Source: an uncultured Rhodospirillales bacterium
GTDB taxonomy: Bacteria; Pseudomonadota; Alphaproteobacteria; Acetobacterales; Acetobacteraceae
Direction: 5' to 3'
DNA length: 47,816 nucleotides
NCBI GenBank assembly: GCA_903845065.1
Contig: CAIMWH010000006.1
Span: 1 to 47,816 of the forward strand
The position numbers and the translations under genes were made by a program. Numbering within the stretch: the stretch's first letter is position 1; each line of letters opens with the position of its first letter. Positions 7,586 through 15,119 of the stretch are shown piece by piece. The notes under the pieces were generated by a model. The model saw nothing but the letters and a program-made list of their open reading frames with translations. It did not search any database and was not told the origin of the DNA.

Positions 7586-8344
7586 TCACAGGGTGATGAC
7601 CGAGATCTGGTGGCCGATGGGGCCGGCGTTCGCCAGGGTTCGGCGGCGATGGCTGAAGAAGCGGGCGGGGTCCGCCAGGGTGTCGTGGCCGGTGACGCGG
7701 ACGCTGGCGATATTGGAGGCGGCGAGGCGGGCGGCGCAGTAGCCGGCGAGGTCGAACTGCCAGCGTTCGGGGCGCAGGCCGGCGCCGAAGAAGCGGGCGT
7801 CGGCCTGGTTGTGGGCGAGGACGGCGTCCCGCAGGTCGGCGGCGACTTCGTAGGAGGGTTGGGCGATGCAGGGGCCGACGGCGGCCTCGATGCCCTTCAG
7901 GGTGGCGCCGAGGGCGAGCATGGCGGCGATGGTGGCTTCGAGGACGCCGCCGACGGCGCCGCGCCAGCCGGCATGGGCGGCGCCGATGACGCCGGCGGTG
8001 ACGTCAGCGAAGAGGACGGGGGCGCAGTCGGCGGTGACGATGCCGAGGGCGATGCCGGGTTGGGCGGTGACCATGGCGTCGGCGCGGGGGCCTTCGCCGG
8101 GGCGCCAGGCGGTGGTGACGGTGGCGACGTGGGCGCCGTGGACCTGGGTGAGGCCGACGAGTTGGGCGGGGTCGGCGCCGAGGGCCTGGGCGGCGCGGGC
8201 GCGGTTTTCGAGTACGCGGGCGCGGTCATCCTGGCCGGAGAGGCTGCAGTTGAGGCTGGCGAAGGGGCCTTCGGAGACGCCGCCGTTGCGGGTGAAGAAC
8301 CCGTGCGGGACGTGCAGGCCGGCGGTGATCGGCGCGATTGTCAT
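7586..8344 (-). CDS. pgeF: Polyphenol oxidase/laccase-domain protein (YfiH type), purine nucleoside phosphorylase-like peptidoglycan editing factor
   Basis: 252 residues from ATG 8344, sharing ATGA with the stop of the upstream methyltransferase. Family features: HGFFTRNGGVSEGPFASLN, LTQVHGAHVA, VTADCAPVLFAD, and AAHAGWRGAVGGV, which together supply the metal-binding His/Cys set (TADC and HAGWRG). YfiH proteins act on purine nucleosides and prevent incorporation of wrong residues into peptidoglycan precursors. The usual C-terminal SHRRR is present. Confidence 0.92.
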   Translation of the reverse strand: MTIAPITAGLHVPHGFFTRNGGVSEGPFASLNCSLSGQDDRARVLENRARAAQALGADPAQLVGLTQVHGAHVATVTTAWRPGEGPRADAMVTAQPGIALGIVTADCAPVLFADVTAGVIGAAHAGWRGAVGGVLEATIAAMLALGATLKGIEAAVGPCIAQPSYEVAADLRDAVLAHNQADARFFGAGLRPERWQFDLAGYCAARLAASNIASVRVTGHDTLADPARFFSHRRRTLANAGPIGHQISVITL

Positions 8345-9315
8345 TCGGTAAATCCGGGGGGGATGGGCAGCGCTTGGTGGGTGATGGCGAGGGCCTTGAA
8401 GAGGCGGCCCATCTGGTCGGGTTCGATGAGGCGGTGAGCCCCTTGCATAAGTGCATCGGCGCGGGCGGGGGGCAAGGTGCGGGCGAGGGCGCCGGTGCGT
8501 TGGACGAGGCCGAGGCGGGTGAGGAAGAGGCCTTGGGGGAGCGGGCCGTGCGGGGTGGTGCCGGCGGTGCGGGCGGTTTCGGCGAGGGCCTGGAAATCGA
8601 CGTGGGCGGTGAGGTCGGCGTTGCCTGGGGTGTCCAGCGGGTTGGCGGGTTGGCCGTGGCGGAGGGCTTGCAGGCTGTCGCCGGGGGCGGAGGTGGCGGG
8701 GCCGTAGTCGATGAACAGGGCGGCGCCGCCGTGCTGGGCGATGCGGGTGGCGGTTTGGGTGATGAAGGCGTGCGAGGCGTCGCTGGTTTCGATGATCTCG
8801 CCCTCGGCGGCGGTTCGGGTGGGGCCTGGGGTGGGGATTTCGACGAAGGCGGCGTTCGCGACGTGGCGTTCGGTCCAGCCTTCGGCGCGGCGGACGTATT
8901 GGCGGATGGGCAGGGCGTCGAGGAATTCGTTGGCGAGGAGGAGGAGGGGGGCGGGGGGGAGGGTTTCGATGGAGTCGTGCCACGTGGCGGTGGGGACGCG
9001 GCTGCGCTGGGCTTCGCGCAGGGTGGGCGAGGTTTCGATAAAATGGACGCTCAGGGCGGCGGCGAATTGGGGGACCATGCGGGTGATGGCGCGCAGCGCG
9101 TCCTGCATGAGGGTGCCGCGGCCGGGGCCGGCTTCGGCGAGGATGACCGGCGTGGGGGCGCCCATGGATTGCCAGACGATGGCGGCCCACAGGCCGAGGA
9201 GTTCGCCGAAGCCCTGGCTGATTTCGGGCGCGGTGGTGAAGTCCCGGAAAGGGTCATGCGTGGCGTAGTAGGCCGCGTTGGCGCGGGCCATGAAGGCGTC
9301 GAGGCGTTCCGTCAT
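8341..9315 (-). CDS. Class I SAM-dependent methyltransferase, MidA/NDUFAF7-like
   Basis: 324 residues. The N-terminus YYATHDPFRDFTTAPEISQGFGELLGLWAA is the signature of the MidA/NDUFAF7 family (DUF185), followed by the SAM-binding LAEAGPGRGTLMQDALRA, LLLANEFLDALP and ALFIDYGP. In mitochondria this family methylates an arginine of a complex I subunit; a similar target here is inference. Start ATG 9315 overlaps the lgt stop, and the stop overlaps the pgeF start, so all three are translationally coupled. Confidence 0.9.
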   Translation of the reverse strand: MTERLDAFMARANAAYYATHDPFRDFTTAPEISQGFGELLGLWAAIVWQSMGAPTPVILAEAGPGRGTLMQDALRAITRMVPQFAAALSVHFIETSPTLREAQRSRVPTATWHDSIETLPPAPLLLLANEFLDALPIRQYVRRAEGWTERHVANAAFVEIPTPGPTRTAAEGEIIETSDASHAFITQTATRIAQHGGAALFIDYGPATSAPGDSLQALRHGQPANPLDTPGNADLTAHVDFQALAETARTAGTTPHGPLPQGLFLTRLGLVQRTGALARTLPPARADALMQGAHRLIEPDQMGRLFKALAITHQALPIPPGFTE

Positions 9316-10118
9316 TTCGTGCGGGTGCGCAGCATGAGGAAGAGGCCGGCGGCGAGCATGGGCAGGCTGAGGAGTTGGCCCATGGTGGCGCCGGCGTAGA
9401 GGAAGCCGAGGAAGGCGTCGGGCTGGCGGAAGAATTCGCCGATGATGCGGGCGCAGGCGTAGCCGGAGAGGAAGAGGCCGGTGAGGAAGCCGTGGCGGGT
9501 GCGCAGGGCCTCGCTGCGGCCGGCGAGCCACATGATGGCGAACAGGACGAGCCCTTCGAGGGTGGCCTGGTAGAGTTGGCTGGTGAAGCGCCAGATATCG
9601 CCGCCGCCGGTGGCTTCGAAGCGCATGGCCAGCGGCCAGGGCACCCAGTCCGGCGCCTGGCGGCCCCAGAGTTCGCCGTTGACGAAGTTGGCGATGCGGC
9701 CGAGGCCGAGGCCGACCGGGGTGACGATGGCGACGCGGTCGCCGAAGCCGAGGAGGGGGATTTTTTCGCGGTAGCAGTAGATGGCGGTGGCGATGATGAC
9801 GCCGAGCATGCCGCCGTGGAAAGCCATGCCGCCCTGCCAGACCATGGGGATCTGCCAGGGCTCGGCGAGGAAGCGGGAGGGCTGGTAGAAGAAGACGTAG
9901 CCGAGGCGGCCGCCGAGGACGACGCCGAGGACGGCCCAGGTGAGGAAGTCATCGACCTGGCGTTCGTTGGCCACCACGGGGGGGCGCTGGGTGAGATGGC
10001 GCAGCAGGCGCCAGCCGATCAGCAGGCCGCCGATATAGGCGAGCGCATACCAGCGCAGGGCGAAGGGGCCGATCTGGATGATGATGGCCGGATCGGGGAA
10101 GAGATGGATGCCGAACAT
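9312..10118 (-). CDS. lgt: Prolipoprotein diacylglyceryl transferase
   Basis: 268-residue inner-membrane protein that moves diacylglycerol from phosphatidylglycerol to the lipobox cysteine. Several membrane segments are visible. The Lgt signature lies in GLGLGRIANFVNGELWGR (essential Arg and Asn), with HGGMLGV upstream. Its start shares bases with the hldD stop (ATGA). Confidence 0.97.
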   Translation of the reverse strand: MFGIHLFPDPAIIIQIGPFALRWYALAYIGGLLIGWRLLRHLTQRPPVVANERQVDDFLTWAVLGVVLGGRLGYVFFYQPSRFLAEPWQIPMVWQGGMAFHGGMLGVIIATAIYCYREKIPLLGFGDRVAIVTPVGLGLGRIANFVNGELWGRQAPDWVPWPLAMRFEATGGGDIWRFTSQLYQATLEGLVLFAIMWLAGRSEALRTRHGFLTGLFLSGYACARIIGEFFRQPDAFLGFLYAGATMGQLLSLPMLAAGLFLMLRTRTK

Positions 10119-11092
10119 CAGCGGTAGGGGTCCGCGGTGCGCAGATAGTCCCGCACGTAGCGGGCGATGCCGGTTTCGAGGGGGGTGAACTGGCCGGCGT
10201 AGCCCGCGGTGCGCAGCGCCGTCATGTCAGCTTCGGTGTAGGATTGGTACTGGCCGCGCAGGGCTGTCGGCATGTCGATGAATTCCACCTGTTCGGGGAC
10301 GCCGGCGGCGGCGCAGACGGCGTGGGCCAGATCGAGATAGGTGCGGGCCTGGCCGGTGCCCAGATTGAACAGGCCGTTGACGGCGGGATTGTCGCGCAGC
10401 CAGAGCATCACATCGACGATATCGCCGACCCAGATGAAATCGCGGCGCTGGCCACCGTCGGGCGTGCCGGGCTGGTCGGAGCGGAAGAGGCGGGGGGGAT
10501 GGCCGGCGAGGATGTCGTCATGCTTGACCTTCACGACCGAGATCATGTGGCCTTTGTGGTACTCGTTGGGGCCGTAGACGTTGAAGAACTTGAGGCCGGC
10601 CCATTGCGGTGGGCGGGGCGCGCCCTGGGCGAGCAGGCGGCGGACCTGGAGATCGAAGGCGTGTTTCGACCAGCCGTAGAGGTTCATCGGTTGCAGGGCG
10701 TCCAGGCTGTCGAGCCCGTCGGTGAAGCCGGCGGTGCCGGCGCCGTAGGTGGCGGCGGAGGAGGCGTAGACGAAGGGGACGGCGCGGCGGGCGCACCATT
10801 CCCAGAGCCGGAGGGAGAGGGCGACGTTGGATTGCCACACCAGATCGCCATCGGTGGCGGTGGTGCTGCTGATGGCGCCGAGGTGGAAGACCATCTCGAT
10901 GGGCGGGTGGGTGGCGAGGAAATCGTCCAGCGCATCCGGGTTGATGAGGTGGGCGGGGGGGTGGTGGCCGAGGTTGCGCCATTTGTTGTTGGCGCGCAGG
11001 CGATCGACCACCACGGTTTCGTGGCCGCGCGCGACGAGGGCGGCGTGGAGGTTCGAGCCGATGAAGCCGGCGCCGCCGGTGACGAGGATCAT
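10118..11092 (-). CDS. hldD: ADP-L-glycero-D-manno-heptose 6-epimerase
   Basis: Extended SDR enzyme for the last step of ADP-heptose synthesis for the LPS core. 324 residues from ATG 11092 (MILVTGGAGFIGSN). NAD-binding GGAGFIGS, catalytic Tyr and Lys in NLYGWSKHAFD, the NKWRNLG segment, and the family-specific FNVYGPNEYHKGHM and RDFIWVGDIVDV are all present. A longer in-frame start exists upstream, but the Rossmann motif should begin the protein. First gene of the minus-strand operon, divergent from ubiK by 82 bp. Confidence 0.95.
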   Translation of the reverse strand: MILVTGGAGFIGSNLHAALVARGHETVVVDRLRANNKWRNLGHHPPAHLINPDALDDFLATHPPIEMVFHLGAISSTTATDGDLVWQSNVALSLRLWEWCARRAVPFVYASSAATYGAGTAGFTDGLDSLDALQPMNLYGWSKHAFDLQVRRLLAQGAPRPPQWAGLKFFNVYGPNEYHKGHMISVVKVKHDDILAGHPPRLFRSDQPGTPDGGQRRDFIWVGDIVDVMLWLRDNPAVNGLFNLGTGQARTYLDLAHAVCAAAGVPEQVEFIDMPTALRGQYQSYTEADMTALRTAGYAGQFTPLETGIARYVRDYLRTADPYR

Positions 11093-11174
11093 GATCGGGT
11101 GACCAATTGCATCGGGGGAGCGTATAGTGGGCGCGAGGCGTCCCGCAAAGGCGCGCAGCAGACAGGAGAGCAGG

Positions 11175-11471
11175 ATGAGCGATCGGCCGCGGATTATCGA
11201 GGATATGGCGGGTGTTGCCGGCGGGGCGCTGTCGGTGCTGTCGGGCATTCGCGACGAGGCGGAGGCGCTGATGCGGTCGCGGGTGGAGGCGGTGATCCGC
11301 CGGCTGGACCTGGTGACGCGCGAGGAGATGGACGCGGCTATGGCGATGGCGGCGCGGGCGCGGGCGGGGCAGGAGGCGGCGGAGGCGCGGCTGGCGGCGA
11401 TCGAGGCGCGGTTGGCGGCGCTGGAGGCGGGCGAGATGGAGTCGGCCGCGTTGGATGTGCCGGAGAGCTGA
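11175..11471 (+). CDS. ubiK: UbiK-family (BMFP/YqiC) ubiquinone biosynthesis accessory factor
   Basis: 98 residues. Short membrane-fusogenic protein with an N-terminal helical segment (IIEDMAGVAGGALSVLSGIRDE), then RSRVEAVIRRLDLVTREEMDA, a typical BMFP sequence, and a C-terminal coiled coil of Ala/Glu/Arg heptads. UbiK in E. coli assists the late ubiquinone-synthesis complex under oxygen. AGGAGAG precedes ATG 11175. A COQ9-like gene lies 1.5 kb downstream, also ubiquinone-related. Confidence 0.85.
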   Translation: MSDRPRIIEDMAGVAGGALSVLSGIRDEAEALMRSRVEAVIRRLDLVTREEMDAAMAMAARARAGQEAAEARLAAIEARLAALEAGEMESAALDVPES

Positions 11472-11510
11472 GGTTCTGCTGCGTTGCAGCATGAAATGAC
11501 GTGTGAACTC

Positions 11511-11521
11511 TTGCTTATAAT
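11511..11521 (+). promoter_or_regulatory. Candidate promoter of the ybjN-proC-COQ9 operon
   Basis: A perfect TATAAT (11516-11521), preceded by TTGC, which gives a near-extended -10. No good -35 hexamer is visible at 16-18 bp. The leader to ATG 11641 would be about 115 nt and contains CCATGGCCGATTCGGCCGTG, which can fold into a small hairpin. Confidence 0.35.
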
Positions 11522-11640
11522 GCGTTGCCCCCTTGCGGCGCGGATTCATCGCTCTGTAGGCTGGTCCGGGTAAGCCTCGCTGACCATGGCCGATTCGGCC
11601 GTGTCCTTCATCGGCCTTCCTCGCCCCCGGGAGACCTCGC

Positions 11641-12144
11641 ATGTCAGCTCACATGAGCAGCCACCAGGAACACGCCGCCAACCCGCTCGACGTGATGGAG
11701 CAGATTGTCGCGGCCAATGACTGGGAGTTCGACCGCCGCAATGATGCCGAGATGGCGGCGCAGGCGCCGGGCAAGTGGTGCGACTATGGGCTGTATTTCT
11801 CGTGGTCGAGCGAGATCAGCGCGATGCATTTCACCTGCGCGATCGACCTGAAGGTGCCGGAGAAGCGGCGGGCGGCGTTGTATGAATTGCTGGCCCTGGC
11901 CAATGAGCGGCTGTGGATCGGCCATTTCGGCATGGATGCCGATGACGGCATGCCGGTGTTCCGCCATGCGGTGTTGTTGCGCGGCGCGCCTGGCGCGTCG
12001 GCTGAAAGTCTTGAGGACATGATCGATATCGCCATTACCGAGTGCGAGCGCTTTTTCCCGGCGTTCCAGTTTGTGCTGTGGGGCGGCAAGACGCCGGCCG
12101 ATGCGCTGGCCGCGGCCATGCTGGAATGTGTGGGGGAGGCATGA
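11641..12144 (+). CDS. YbjN domain-containing protein
   Basis: 167 residues: NPLDVMEQIVAANDWEFDR, an alpha/beta body resembling a type III secretion-chaperone fold, and a C-terminal helix ECERFFPAFQFVLWGGKTPADALAAAML. This is the form found directly upstream of proC in many alphaproteobacteria. The function of YbjN proteins is poorly defined. The stop overlaps the proC start (ATGA), indicating coupling. Confidence 0.85.
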   Translation: MSAHMSSHQEHAANPLDVMEQIVAANDWEFDRRNDAEMAAQAPGKWCDYGLYFSWSSEISAMHFTCAIDLKVPEKRRAALYELLALANERLWIGHFGMDADDGMPVFRHAVLLRGAPGASAESLEDMIDIAITECERFFPAFQFVLWGGKTPADALAAAMLECVGEA

Positions 12145-12968
12145 GCGCAGCGATTTCTGGCGACAAAGCCAGCAAGATTCCGCCGATCCTGCTGGTCGGC
12201 TTTGGCAAGATGGGCGGCGCGATGCTGGCCGGGTGGCGCGAGCAGGGGTTGTCGGCCGCGGTGGCGGTGGACCCGATGGCGCCGGCTTCGCCGGGGCCGG
12301 AGGTGCTGGTGGTGGGGTCGGCGGCGGAGATTCCGGCCGGTTTCGCGCCGGCGGCGGTGGTGCTGGCGGTGAAGCCGCAGAGCGCGGCGGAGACGTTGCC
12401 GCTGTATGCGCGGTTTGGCGGGTCGGCGGTGATGCTGTCGATCATGGCGGGCAAGACGATTGCCGGGATCGCCGGGCTCCTGGGGCCGGCGGCGCAGATC
12501 GTGCGGGCGATGCCGAATACGCCGGCGGCGGTGCGGCAGGGGATTACCGTGGCCTGTCCGGGGCCGGGGGTGACGGCGGCGCAGCGGGACTTGTGCGACA
12601 CGTTGCTGCGGGCCATCGGGGAGGTGGCGTGGGTGGAGGATGAGGGGTTGATCGACCCGGTGACGGCGGTTTCGGGCGGGGGGCCGGCTTACGTGTTCCT
12701 GCTCGCGGAATTGCTGGAGGCGGCGGCGATCGAGCAGGGGATTCCGCCGGGGCTGGCGCGGTTGATGGCGCGGCAGACGGTTTCGGGCTCGGGCGCGCTG
12801 CTGGCGGCGAGCACCGAGGATGCGGCGCAGCTTCGGGTGAATGTGACGAGCCCGAAGGGGACGACGGAGCGGGCGCTGGCGGTGCTGATGGAGAAGTCGG
12901 CGTGGCCGGACGCGATTTCGCGGGCGATTGCGGCGGCGACGGCGCGGTCTCGCGAGTTGGCGGGATGA
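12141..12968 (+). CDS. proC: Pyrroline-5-carboxylate reductase
   Basis: Last enzyme of proline synthesis, NAD(P)H-dependent. 275 residues; Rossmann start ILLVGFGKMGGAML, AVKPQ, the conserved IVRAMPNTPAAVRQG and the C-terminal signature AVSGGGPAYVF through LRVNVTSPKGTTERAL. Both ends overlap neighbours by ATGA, placing it in the middle of a tight operon. Confidence 0.96.
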   Translation: MSAAISGDKASKIPPILLVGFGKMGGAMLAGWREQGLSAAVAVDPMAPASPGPEVLVVGSAAEIPAGFAPAAVVLAVKPQSAAETLPLYARFGGSAVMLSIMAGKTIAGIAGLLGPAAQIVRAMPNTPAAVRQGITVACPGPGVTAAQRDLCDTLLRAIGEVAWVEDEGLIDPVTAVSGGGPAYVFLLAELLEAAAIEQGIPPGLARLMARQTVSGSGALLAASTEDAAQLRVNVTSPKGTTERALAVLMEKSAWPDAISRAIAAATARSRELAG

Positions 12969-13576
12969 GCGAGGTTGATCGGGAGCTGATCGCGGCCTGT
13001 TTCGAGCGGATTGCCGCGCGCGGGTGGCATCGGTTCAGCGTGGCGGAGGCGGCGCGGGATGCCGGGATTGCGCTCGATCGGGCGCGGGCGCTGGGGTGTC
13101 GGGCGCGGTTTCTGCTGGCGTTCGGGCGGATGGCGGATGCGGCGGCGCTGGAGGGGGCCAACGAGGAGGGCACGCCGCGCGACCGGTTGTTCGACCTGCT
13201 GATGCGGCGGATCGACGCGTTGCAGGCGCATCGGGCCGGGGTGATTGCGCTGCTGAAGGCGGTGCCGTTCGATCCGGCGGCGGCGTTGCTGCTGGGCACG
13301 GCGAGTCTTTCGAGCATGGGGTGGATGCTGGCGGCGGCGGGGATCGATGCGAGCGGGCCGCTGGGACAGGTGCGGCGCAAGGGGCTGCTGGCGGTTTGGC
13401 TGTGGACGGTTCGGGCGTGGCAGCGCGACGAGAGCGGGGATTTGTCGGCGACGATGGCGGCGCTGGATCAGGCGCTGGTGCGGGCCGAGCAGGCGGCGCG
13501 GTGGTTGCAGGGGCGGCGCGACGAGCCGGTGGTGGATGACGTGGCGCCGGCTGAGGAACCCGAAGCGGGGGCTTGA
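12965..13576 (+). CDS. COQ9-like protein (TetR-fold, lipid-binding)
   Basis: 203 residues. An N-terminal helix-turn-helix-like part (GWHRFSVAEAARDAGIALDRARA) followed by a C-terminal helical domain with KGLLAVWLWTVRAWQRDESGD and ATMAALDQALVRAEQAARW, the pattern of COQ9, which presents quinone intermediates for hydroxylation. COQ9 has the TetR fold but does not act as a repressor. ATGA overlap with proC. A plain TetR regulator is the alternative, less likely given the conserved W-x-x-D-x-S-x-D run. Confidence 0.75.
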   Translation: MSEVDRELIAACFERIAARGWHRFSVAEAARDAGIALDRARALGCRARFLLAFGRMADAAALEGANEEGTPRDRLFDLLMRRIDALQAHRAGVIALLKAVPFDPAAALLLGTASLSSMGWMLAAAGIDASGPLGQVRRKGLLAVWLWTVRAWQRDESGDLSATMAALDQALVRAEQAARWLQGRRDEPVVDDVAPAEEPEAGA

Positions 13577-13636
13577 TGATCGTTGCTCGTGGTGGGGCGG
13601 TGGCGTAGGGTGGGGGCCTCGCACAAGGAGGCCGTC

Positions 13637-14107
13637 ATGCCCAGTGATCCCAGCAAACCTTTCGCCGCGGCGATGGATCAGGCGCGCCAGGCCGGCGAGG
13701 AATTCACCAAGATGTTCTCCGCCATGAAGCTGCCCGCGGCGCCCAATATGGACGCGCTGCTGGCGGCGCAGAAGCGCAACAGGGAGGCGATGTCGGCGGC
13801 GAGCCGGATTGCCATCGAGGGGGCGCAGGCGGTGGCGCGGCGGCAGAGCGAGATCATGCAGCAGACGATGACGGAGATGGGGGATTCGATCCGTGCCCTG
13901 TCGGCCGCCGAGGCGCCGCAGGACAAGGCGGCGGCGCAGGCGGAACTGCTGAAGCGGGCGTATGAGCGGGCGGTGGCCAATACCAAGGAATTGTCGGACC
14001 TGATCCAGCAGGCCAACGGGGAGGCGCTCGGGCAGTTGAACCAGCGTTTCACCGAGGCGATGGATGAGATGAAGGCGCTGGTGGCGCAGGCCGGCGGCAA
14101 GGTCTGA
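13637..14107 (+). CDS. Phasin family protein
   Basis: 156 residues, almost entirely helical, with AMDQARQAGEEFTKMFSAMKLP, a middle NREAMSAASRIAIEGAQAVARRQSEIMQQ and a C-terminal FTEAMDEMKAL. This is the usual phasin layout; phasins coat polyhydroxyalkanoate granules or bind membranes. An AAGGAG lies seven bases before ATG 13637. An in-frame upstream TTG at 13583 lacks a site. No PHA synthase is in the window. Confidence 0.8.
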   Translation: MPSDPSKPFAAAMDQARQAGEEFTKMFSAMKLPAAPNMDALLAAQKRNREAMSAASRIAIEGAQAVARRQSEIMQQTMTEMGDSIRALSAAEAPQDKAAAQAELLKRAYERAVANTKELSDLIQQANGEALGQLNQRFTEAMDEMKALVAQAGGKV

Positions 14108-14144
14108 CGGGGCGGGGGGCGCCCGCCACGCGCATTGCGGCCCT

Positions 14145-15119
14145 ATGCGGAAGCTGATCCTTCATATCGGGTATCCCAAGACCGGGACGACGACGTTACA
14201 GGCGTTCCTGGCGCGCAACGGGGCGGCGCTGACGGCGCGCGGGGTGATTTATCCGAGTGCGGGGCTGGTGCATGAGGCGCATTACGGCGTCAATTTCGCG
14301 CTGGGGCTCGCGCTGCATGACCGGCCGGAGGGCTTTCAGGTTTCGGGCACTATTCCGGCCGATATCGCAGCCGAGGCGGATGCGTCGGGCGTGGATACGG
14401 TGGTGCTCAGTTCGGAGTATTTCATCACCGCCAAGCCGGCTGCGATCCGCCGGGTGCGGGAGTTTTTCGCGGATTTCGAAGTGCGGATCGTCTGCTATTT
14501 GCGGCGGCACGACGATGCGCTGGAATCGGCCTATGCGCAGGCGGTGAAGACGGTGGTGGACCCGCCGTGGCATGACTCGATCCAGGGGTTTCTGCTGCAT
14601 AACGCGGGGCTGGGGACGGTGTCCTACGAGTATCTCGGCGTTTTGCGGCAGTGGGCCGGGGTGTTTGGCGCCGGCAATATCATCGTGCGGCCGTATGAGG
14701 CGGCGCAGAACGTGCCGGATTTGCCGGGGGATTTCCTGCGGGCGATCGGGGTGGAGGATGGGCCGGATTTCGTGCGGCCGCCTTCGGCCAACCGGTCGAT
14801 CGGGCCGCTTGTGGCGGCGGCGATCCGGATGGTGCGGCGCGGCGGGCTGGAGGATGGGTTGAAGCGCAAGGTGGTGGGGCGGTTGATCCAGCGGGCCGGT
14901 CGGGAGCGGGAGGGGGATCGGTTCCTGACGCCGGTTGAGCGGGAGGCGATCGTGCGGCGGTATGAGTGGATGTATCCGATGATCGCCTCGGAGTTCATGG
15001 GGCGGGGTGATGGGGTGCTGTTCACCGCCGGGCGGCCGGAGGCGCAGGGCGGGGCGACGGCGGTGGCGTATAGCGCGGAGCAGGTGTTCGAGACGGTGTT
15101 GCGGGCGGTGGTGCAGTGA
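14145..15119 (+). CDS. Sulfotransferase-like P-loop protein
   Basis: 324 residues. HIGYPKTGTTTLQAFL (residues 7-22) is the 5'-phosphosulfate-binding loop of PAPS-dependent sulfotransferases. A VLSSEYF/CYLRRHDDALESAYAQ segment corresponds to the 3'-phosphate-binding region. The stop overlaps the start of the large glycosyltransferase gene (TGATG), so the pair likely modifies the same surface glycan. The acceptor is unknown. Confidence 0.75.
   Translation: MRKLILHIGYPKTGTTTLQAFLARNGAALTARGVIYPSAGLVHEAHYGVNFALGLALHDRPEGFQVSGTIPADIAAEADASGVDTVVLSSEYFITAKPAAIRRVREFFADFEVRIVCYLRRHDDALESAYAQAVKTVVDPPWHDSIQGFLLHNAGLGTVSYEYLGVLRQWAGVFGAGNIIVRPYEAAQNVPDLPGDFLRAIGVEDGPDFVRPPSANRSIGPLVAAAIRMVRRGGLEDGLKRKVVGRLIQRAGREREGDRFLTPVEREAIVRRYEWMYPMIASEFMGRGDGVLFTAGRPEAQGGATAVAYSAEQVFETVLRAVVQ

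Noticed and set aside
11100-11128. Possible ubiK promoter (GTGACC ... TATAGT)
   Set aside because: The -10-like TATAGT is fair, but the -35 match is weak; not strong enough to list as a feature.
12965-13576. TetR transcriptional repressor reading of the COQ9-like gene
   Set aside because: The C-terminal WxxDxSxD-ATMAALDQAL pattern and operon with proC/ybjN favour the COQ9 family.
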